From Anoxybacterium sp963668245 (GTDB lineage Bacteria > Bacillota > Clostridia > Peptostreptococcales > Anaerovoracaceae), in contig OY764195.2 in assembly GCA_963668245.2 (NCBI GenBank), positions 2,728,001 to 2,792,000 of the forward strand: a stretch of DNA of 64,000 bases. The letters run 5' to 3'. Under the pieces are notes generated by a model. The model searched no databases, was not told the origin of the DNA, and saw only the letters and a program-made list of their open reading frames with translations. Position 1 is the first letter of the stretch, and each line of letters starts with the position of its first letter. Of the stretch, positions 59,088 through 64,000 are shown piece after piece. The position numbers and the translations under genes are program-made.

Positions 59088-61127
59088 TCAAAAAATCAAA
59101 AGTCCAACATGGTATGCAATGGTAGACATCAGTAGAGCAACCCCTATGTAATATCCCGCTATGCGCAGGGTCCATTTCAAGGAATGGGTTTCCTGCAGCG
59201 TAGTCGCCACCGCCATAAGGCAAGGTACATTAAAGAAAAATGCATAAATAAAAGCTACAGCTTCCGCCTTAGAAATGCCAGAAAGCATTGCATTCCCAAG
59301 CCCAGATGTACTTACTTCCGCTTGCTTTGATATGACATCCCATATGCCGGTAGCCTGACCTTGAGAATGAAACAAAGCAGCCAGTACACCAAGGGCAGCT
59401 TCCTTTCCCATAGCTGCTGCTAAAAACGCCATGAAGGTCTGCCAACGTAAACCAAACCACATAGTTACCGGCTCAATAAAGATTCCAATCTTATAAATCA
59501 CACTGTTTGTCACGTTTCCATCCGAAGTATATGATAAAGCCCAAAAAATCACTGCAACAAAGATAATGGTTTTTAATGCGCGCTTAAGAACATCTCCCAT
59601 ACGCATAAATACAAATCGGAACAGGTTCCTGTATTTCGGCTTATGATAAGGTGGCAATTCCATAATGAGTCCGCTTTTGTCACTTTCCTTAATCAAGTGC
59701 CTTCCAAAGATTCTTGAGGTAATCGCCATGTGCAAGAATGCTACTGCAAATAGGGAAAGTACAACCAAAAAAGCACTACTTCCAAAAAAAACGGTACTCA
59801 CCAGTCCAACGACGCTCCATGTGGCTGCGCAAGGAACAACCCACGAAAGAGCGATCGTAGTCACTCGTTGACCCCAAGAGTCGATTACTCGGCTTCCGCT
59901 CACGCCCCCTATATTGCAGCCGAAGCTGACTAAAAAAGGCATGATGGCCTTCCCCTGCAATCCGAGTCTGGACATGGAGCTATCGAACACATAGGATATG
60001 CGGGCCATGTACCCTATTTCTTCTATAAATCCAAATACCAAGCTGATGCCAAATACAAAACTCACCATCATCAAGGCGAAGGTTATTGCGGTCAGTATGC
60101 CGTAGCAGAGCAATGAGACCACCACCGTCGGTGCTCCAATAGCAGTTAGCCCTGCCGAAAGCTGTGCAGAGGCAATTTGCGAAATATTTTGAAACAACAT
60201 CATAAAAGGAATCGCTATGGCCATGGATAAGATGAGCCCCAAAATTATAATTCCCACAGCCATGGGTCTGCCCCAAAGTCTGCTGATAGCAATCCGGTCA
60301 AGTCGGCTCATCCTCACTTGTATATTTTTTGATTTTTTCACATTCTCTTTCAGTATGGTCTCTATCCATTTAAATTTGCAGTCAGCTGTCAACAAATTAC
60401 CGTTTTTCACGCCAGATATCACAGCATCCATCTTGTTCCAGCATCCTTCCCCAACCTTGAATTTTACAAGCCTTATGATATGTTCATCTTGATCCAGTAG
60501 CTTTGCCGCCAACCACGAAGAGGAAAATACGCCGATTCCATCCTTAGGCAGCAGCTCTATCAGCTCCTGAAAGGGTTCCCCTATTGTCTCAACGCAAATG
60601 CCTGCAAGCTCTTTCCCACTCAGATTGGAAGGTGATTTGAGTGTCTTTTCAATCATTGTGTAGAATCCGTCATACCCTTTTCGATCGGAGGCTGTCATAG
60701 GCACTACAGGAATTCCAAGTTTTTCTGAAATGCCTTGACTATCAATTGCCTTTCCCTGCTGTGTCGCTACATCCATCATATTCAGTAGCAGTACAACGGG
60801 CTTGTTGATGCCTGCGTAGTCTGCCAGCATAAACAGGCTCCTCTCTAATTGAGAGGCGTCTGCAAGAATACAAATCAAATCAGCCTTATTTCCAGCTATA
60901 TAGTCCCGTGTTACGATTTCTTCCTCTGAGTTGGCAGACAGGCTATATGTACCCGGTAAATCGACAAGGGCATAGCTTATTCCGTTGTAATAAAAAACAC
61001 CTTCCTTTGTTTCGACTGTCTTCCCTGGCCAATTTCCTACATGCTGACGGGATCCGGTAAGTCCATTAAATAAGGTAGACTTACCAGAGTTCGGCTGTCC
61101 TAATAACGCTATAGTTCTATCACTCAT
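59088..61127 (-). CDS. feoB: FeoB-type ferrous iron transporter
   Basis: 679 residues. The G-protein domain is at the front: GQPNSGKST (G1), DLPGTYSL (G3) and LLNMMD (G4). A helical GDI-like region leads to about residue 270, then the membrane part with two gate repeats. The gate motifs read SFGCNIGGVSGSRVIDSW and VVPCAATWSVVGLVS, whereas classical FeoB has GCNVPA and PCSARLPV; this marks a variant subclass. It should import Fe2+ under anaerobic conditions, with GTP hydrolysis. The ATG overlaps the feoA stop (ATGA), with GGAGG 10 nt upstream. Confidence 0.9.
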   Translation of the reverse strand: MSDRTIALLGQPNSGKSTLFNGLTGSRQHVGNWPGKTVETKEGVFYYNGISYALVDLPGTYSLSANSEEEIVTRDYIAGNKADLICILADASQLERSLFMLADYAGINKPVVLLLNMMDVATQQGKAIDSQGISEKLGIPVVPMTASDRKGYDGFYTMIEKTLKSPSNLSGKELAGICVETIGEPFQELIELLPKDGIGVFSSSWLAAKLLDQDEHIIRLVKFKVGEGCWNKMDAVISGVKNGNLLTADCKFKWIETILKENVKKSKNIQVRMSRLDRIAISRLWGRPMAVGIIILGLILSMAIAIPFMMLFQNISQIASAQLSAGLTAIGAPTVVVSLLCYGILTAITFALMMVSFVFGISLVFGFIEEIGYMARISYVFDSSMSRLGLQGKAIMPFLVSFGCNIGGVSGSRVIDSWGQRVTTIALSWVVPCAATWSVVGLVSTVFFGSSAFLVVLSLFAVAFLHMAITSRIFGRHLIKESDKSGLIMELPPYHKPKYRNLFRFVFMRMGDVLKRALKTIIFVAVIFWALSYTSDGNVTNSVIYKIGIFIEPVTMWFGLRWQTFMAFLAAAMGKEAALGVLAALFHSQGQATGIWDVISKQAEVSTSGLGNAMLSGISKAEAVAFIYAFFFNVPCLMAVATTLQETHSLKWTLRIAGYYIGVALLMSTIAYHVGLLIF

Positions 61128-61354
61128 TTCACCAGCACCTCCACGACGATCTTTTCGCACTCCTTACGATTCACAGCAATCATAGTGTCTCTTCCGTAAA
61201 TCAAAACCGGCTGTCTTTTCTGATTTTGTATCACTTCCACCTCACTACCCACCGTGAGTCCAATGGAAGTGATTCTACTTAAAAATCGAGGGTCTCCATG
61301 GATGGATCTGATTTTCCCCTTTTCTCCTTTTTTTGCCTGGCTTAAATTTTTCAT
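61124..61354 (-). CDS. feoA: FeoA-domain protein
   Basis: 76 residues, an SH3-like FeoA domain: LSQAKKGEKGKIRSIHGDPRFLSRITSIGLTVGSEVEVIQN, then VLIYGRDTMIAVNRKECEKIVVEVL. It helps FeoB take up ferrous iron. The ATG has GGAAGG 6 nt upstream; a GTG two codons earlier touches it. It is the first gene of the feo unit and overlaps feoB by four bases. The gap to the MATE gene upstream is only about 45 bases, so it may be read from that gene as well. Confidence 0.9.
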   Translation of the reverse strand: MKNLSQAKKGEKGKIRSIHGDPRFLSRITSIGLTVGSEVEVIQNQKRQPVLIYGRDTMIAVNRKECEKIVVEVLVK

Positions 61355-61399
61355 ATTCACCCTTCCTTCCGTATTGTTTATCTATAATTAAAATCCCTT

Positions 61400-62785
61400 T
61401 TAACAATTTTCCAACTGCAATTGCCGTTTTCTAAGCACGCTAAATTCCTTTCGTACCATAAGCACTGTCCAGAGTACAATAACCACATCAATAGCAAGTG
61501 AGCCATAGTAGATTCCCGCAATACCCATTACCCTCGGCAATAGCAGCATGACCGGGACATAGAAAACAAGTTGTCGCGCAATGCCAATCATTGCTGCAGG
61601 CTTTCCCTTATCAATGGACGGAAAAAATGTCATGGCCATAAATATGAAAGATAAGACCGGTAAAACCGCCATGTATATTCTGAAATACATCAGTTCTGCA
61701 GCGCTGAATGCAACGTCTTTCATCATTAGCCCCAGAATAGATCCAGGCATCAACATGGATATCAACCAAAACGGCAGTGTCAGCATCAAAGCAGTAACCG
61801 CAAAAACCTTATATGAGAGTATGGCTCGTTCATATTTTTGTGCTCCATAATTGATACCAATTACCGGTTGTAGAGCGCGCATAAGTCCAAATATAGGAGT
61901 AAGCACGAAAGTGAAGATTCGATAGACTACGCCGTAAAAAGCAATATCTGCCGTCGTGCCATATTTAGACAGAGCATTAAATACAAGCACTGCCTGTAAC
62001 AGGCTCATAACGCTCATTATCAAAGAGGACATACCAAGTCGCAAAATTGAAGTCCCCACCGCTTTATCCCATCGGATGGAAGCAAGCTTGGCCATAAAGG
62101 TTGCCCAGCCTCTGCCGAAATAAATCCAACTCGCAAGGGTATATACCAACATCCCCACATTGGTTGCCCAAGCAGCTCCTTCGATACCCCATTGAAATGT
62201 CACAATGAAAAGGTATTTAAAGACTGCATCCACCGCTAAGCCGATTCCCATCATGACAGCAGCTGTTTTCATTTTTCCCTCTGCACGGATAATCATATTG
62301 CCCGCCAGCCCATATATCCAAAAGAAGGCACCATAGGTCGTGATGCGAAAATACTGGTTTCCTAAAACCAAAGCCTCGTCTCTTCCGCCCATGGCCGCAA
62401 TCAGTTGCATAGAAAATAGCAGTCCTAAAAGAATATAAATTGCCGTCGCTATGAAAGAAAGAAAATTGACATTGCCTAATAGCTGTTCCTGGGTTTTTTT
62501 ATCCTTTGCACCTATGGCAATACTTAAAACAGAACCCGCCCCGACTCCAATCAGGGAGCCGATTGCCACACTGATCTGAGACAGTGGATATGCTACAGAA
62601 ACACCTGCAAGAGCTGCTTCGCCTACATATCTTCCAACAAAAAACACATCCAATACAGAATTCATACCATACAGCACCATTGCTACAATTGCCGGCCACG
62701 ATAAATTCCGCATCACCCTCCATATTCCTGCAGTTAATATAAAATGCTTCTGTTTTTCCTTTTCGTCAATTAGCGTATTTCCCAT
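61400..62785 (-). CDS. MATE-family efflux transporter
   Basis: 461 residues with 12 membrane helices. LSWPAIVAMVLYGMNSVLDVFFVGRYVGEAALAGVSVAYPLSQ is the typical first-helix pair, and the second half repeats the pattern (LGMSSLIMSVMSLLQAVLVFNALSKYG). RALQPVIGINYGAQKYERA is another MATE hallmark. Pumps of this family expel cationic drugs or metabolites using Na+ or H+. AGGAGG lies 6 nt before the ATG. A TetR-type gene lies just upstream in the same direction and may control it. Confidence 0.9.
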   Translation of the reverse strand: MGNTLIDEKEKQKHFILTAGIWRVMRNLSWPAIVAMVLYGMNSVLDVFFVGRYVGEAALAGVSVAYPLSQISVAIGSLIGVGAGSVLSIAIGAKDKKTQEQLLGNVNFLSFIATAIYILLGLLFSMQLIAAMGGRDEALVLGNQYFRITTYGAFFWIYGLAGNMIIRAEGKMKTAAVMMGIGLAVDAVFKYLFIVTFQWGIEGAAWATNVGMLVYTLASWIYFGRGWATFMAKLASIRWDKAVGTSILRLGMSSLIMSVMSLLQAVLVFNALSKYGTTADIAFYGVVYRIFTFVLTPIFGLMRALQPVIGINYGAQKYERAILSYKVFAVTALMLTLPFWLISMLMPGSILGLMMKDVAFSAAELMYFRIYMAVLPVLSFIFMAMTFFPSIDKGKPAAMIGIARQLVFYVPVMLLLPRVMGIAGIYYGSLAIDVVIVLWTVLMVRKEFSVLRKRQLQLENC

Positions 62786-62800
62786 TTCACCCTCCTTTTT

Positions 62801-62816
62801 GTTAGAGTTGTCTAAC
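62801..62816 (-). promoter_or_regulatory. Small palindrome in the MATE gene leader
   Basis: GTTAGA-GTTG-TCTAAC, 6-bp arms, directly before the ribosome binding site. It differs from the TetR sites upstream, so it may bind another repressor. Confidence 0.35.
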
Positions 62817-62893
62817 TTTATGATAATTTTTTTGAGGCCCTTTAGGACCTCAATTTAATACCGATAAATTTTTATTTACAGCTTGATACATTT

Positions 62894-63511
62894 TTATATA
62901 TTAAGAATCCTTTTCCATCCCGCCGTAAAAAACTGCTTTAAGCTGTCTATATAACGATCCGCTGCTTCTCTGGGCATATCATGCCTTACAACCTCAAAGA
63001 CTGCAGAAAAAAACGCACTTGCAATAATATGAAGCAGCTCTGGGGTAACTCTTCCTATTTCTAATGCATCATTTCCGGTGGATTTGACAAACCGCAAAGT
63101 ATACTCCACTTCAATCGCTACAAGGTCATGAACAAAATCTGAAAATGAAGTACCCTCTGCACAAGAAATCAGCAACTTGAATTCATCAAAATACTCATAA
63201 ATATATGCAACGAACTCCTTTACTTCGCCAGAGCTATAGTCGCACACATTTTCTCTTTTTGTTTCCACGGGTAGTTGGTCAAATTCCTCTTGTGCCGCCA
63301 TAAACATAGCTCTAAGACCATCTACTGCTGGAGATACCAGTGCTTCAAACAAGGCTTCCTTATCTGGATAATACCCATAAAAAGCACCAGTTGTAACCCC
63401 TGCACGCTTTACAATGTTTCTTAAGGAGGCATCTTTAAAGCCTTTTTCCAAAAACTCATTTCTACCTTCAGCCATGATTCTTTGCAATGTATTTAATTCG
63501 TCTGCACTCAT
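62894..63511 (-). CDS. TetR-family transcriptional regulator
   Basis: 205 residues from the ATG with GGAGG 5 nt upstream; an ATG four codons earlier overlaps it. The N-terminal helix-turn-helix is clear (NEFLEKGFKDASLRNIVKRAGVTTGAFYGYYPDKEALFEALV). The C-terminal 140 residues are a helical ligand-binding and dimer domain (VCDYSSGEVKEFVAYIYEYFDEFKLLISCAEGTSF). Two tandem ATAAC-N3-GTTAT sites overlap its own promoter, so it probably represses itself and, by read-through, the MATE pump behind it. The inducer is unknown. Confidence 0.88.
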   Translation of the reverse strand: MSADELNTLQRIMAEGRNEFLEKGFKDASLRNIVKRAGVTTGAFYGYYPDKEALFEALVSPAVDGLRAMFMAAQEEFDQLPVETKRENVCDYSSGEVKEFVAYIYEYFDEFKLLISCAEGTSFSDFVHDLVAIEVEYTLRFVKSTGNDALEIGRVTPELLHIIASAFFSAVFEVVRHDMPREAADRYIDSLKQFFTAGWKRILNI

Positions 63512-63532
63512 ATTGTCCTCCACTTTACGTAC

Positions 63533-63558
63533 ATAACACCGTTATATAACATCGTTAT
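63533..63558 (-). promoter_or_regulatory. Two tandem operators of the TetR gene
   Basis: ATAAC-ACC-GTTAT followed directly by ATAAC-ATC-GTTAT, 13 bases apart, covering the expected transcription start. Confidence 0.65.
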
Positions 63559-63562
63559 ATCA

Positions 63563-63591
63563 ATAATATTCTAATGCGCCTAATATGTCAA
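63563..63591 (-). promoter_or_regulatory. Sigma-A promoter of the TetR gene
   Basis: TTGACA (-35) and TATTAT (-10) with a 17-nt spacer on the minus strand. Confidence 0.75.
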
Positions 63592-63741
63592 GTACGTAGT
63601 TATTCTTTTGAAATAAAGGGAGACTTATTCATTTTCAATGACGGTAATAAAATGTATTAAAACAGCGGTGAACAATGTAGTTTTATGGTGAAAAGGAAGA
63701 AAATAATTGTCGTACCTCATAATTCGTCACCTCAATATTTT

Positions 63742-63975
63742 TCATTTCCACGCTGGAAGCTTTGACATCATTGTCTTTGCAGCATTTTTAGCAACTTCTT
63801 TTTCAAGCCCTTGAGTTTTCACAATAAAATCCGCTAAATTCTCTAACTTTTCTTCATATGATTTCATACTGCCATCTTCCCTGGCGCAAAATTTGCAATA
63901 GTCTTTGCTTTCATCATTTAGCGCAAAATCTGACTTCAACTTCATAGGCATTCCACATGCTATGCATGACTTCAT
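63742..63975 (-). CDS. Small zinc-ribbon protein
   Basis: 77 residues. CIACGMPMKLKSDFALNDESKDYCKFCAREDGSMKSYEEKLE contains two CxxC pairs that should bind zinc, and the rest is a short helical region (ENLADFIVKTQGLEKEVAKNAAKTMMSKLPAW). This matches the putative zinc-ribbon family often found next to transporters or regulators. AGGAGGTGAGG lies just before the ATG. The function is unknown. Confidence 0.8.
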   Translation of the reverse strand: MKSCIACGMPMKLKSDFALNDESKDYCKFCAREDGSMKSYEEKLENLADFIVKTQGLEKEVAKNAAKTMMSKLPAWK

Positions 63976-64000
63976 TTAACCTCACCTCCTCCTGTGTATA

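Noticed and set aside
62840..62875. GAGGTCC/GGGCCTC hairpin between the TetR and MATE genes as a terminator
   Set aside because: On the minus strand the stem is followed by A residues, not T, so it is not a usual terminator in the direction of transcription.

Overview
The window looks like chromosome of a low-GC, anaerobic Bacillota (class Clostridia). Almost every gene has a strong AGGAGG-type ribosome binding site, TTG/GTG starts are common, there is an SLH-domain surface protein, a class I FbaA-like aldolase, a Feo iron cluster, acyl-CoA/CoA-transferase fermentation genes and many signalling proteins. I would guess the Eubacteriaceae/Anaerovoracaceae neighbourhood, but the sequence does not settle the genus. 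No tRNA, rRNA, CRISPR array, insertion sequence or phage module was seen.

Layout. 1-6.6 kb: a cut-off ARMT1/DUF89 protein, a soluble chemoreceptor, an agmatinase-family ureohydrolase followed by what looks like the stub of an NhaC-type antiporter, a LuxR regulator, a PLP-fold/GNAT fusion and a tyrosine phosphatase. 7-11.6 kb: an EutQ-like cupin and APC permease behind a promoter with a 19-bp spacer, a MerR regulator that may control it, an ArsC/Spx-like protein and the aldolase. 11.9-18.8 kb: a three-gene flavoprotein/Fe-S oxidoreductase operon of GlcDEF-like layout, then a MocR regulator divergent from a LysE exporter with a cluster of shared operator half-sites. 19.5-29.9 kb: a beta-oxidation-type operon (fadN-like, thiolase, SatP-like transporter, acyl-CoA dehydrogenase, CoA-transferase) with a good sigma-54 -24/-12 promoter, preceded by a sigma-54 activator that carries an N-terminal GNAT domain. 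This is the most coherent and unusual regulatory unit in the window.

30-38 kb: two RseC paralogues (one with a stop at the codon equivalent to its sister's codon 3), a GGDEF protein, a TfoX_N protein, a SsuABC-like ABC importer, a RelA/SpoT synthetase, a hemolysin III protein, a divergent orphan IF-3 with an ATT start, and a 57-residue zinc-ribbon gene whose leader can fold over its ribosome binding site. 39-47 kb: a glycosyltransferase-like protein, a small Tudor-like protein, and a 1851-residue SLH surface protein containing five near-identical 606-bp tandem repeats. 47-53 kb: a catabolic unit with a free-standing Cache domain, a PuuP-like permease and an amidohydrolase, facing an AraC regulator with a GH39-like tail. 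53-64 kb: a GFA protein, a DtxR regulator, then feoA-feoB-feoC, a broken methyltransferase and a pair of ABC exporters in one operon, followed by a MATE pump and its TetR neighbour, and a small zinc-ribbon protein.

Start codons were moved from the longest reading frame wherever a ribosome binding site decided the matter. Functions are inferred from motifs read by eye; no database search was run.
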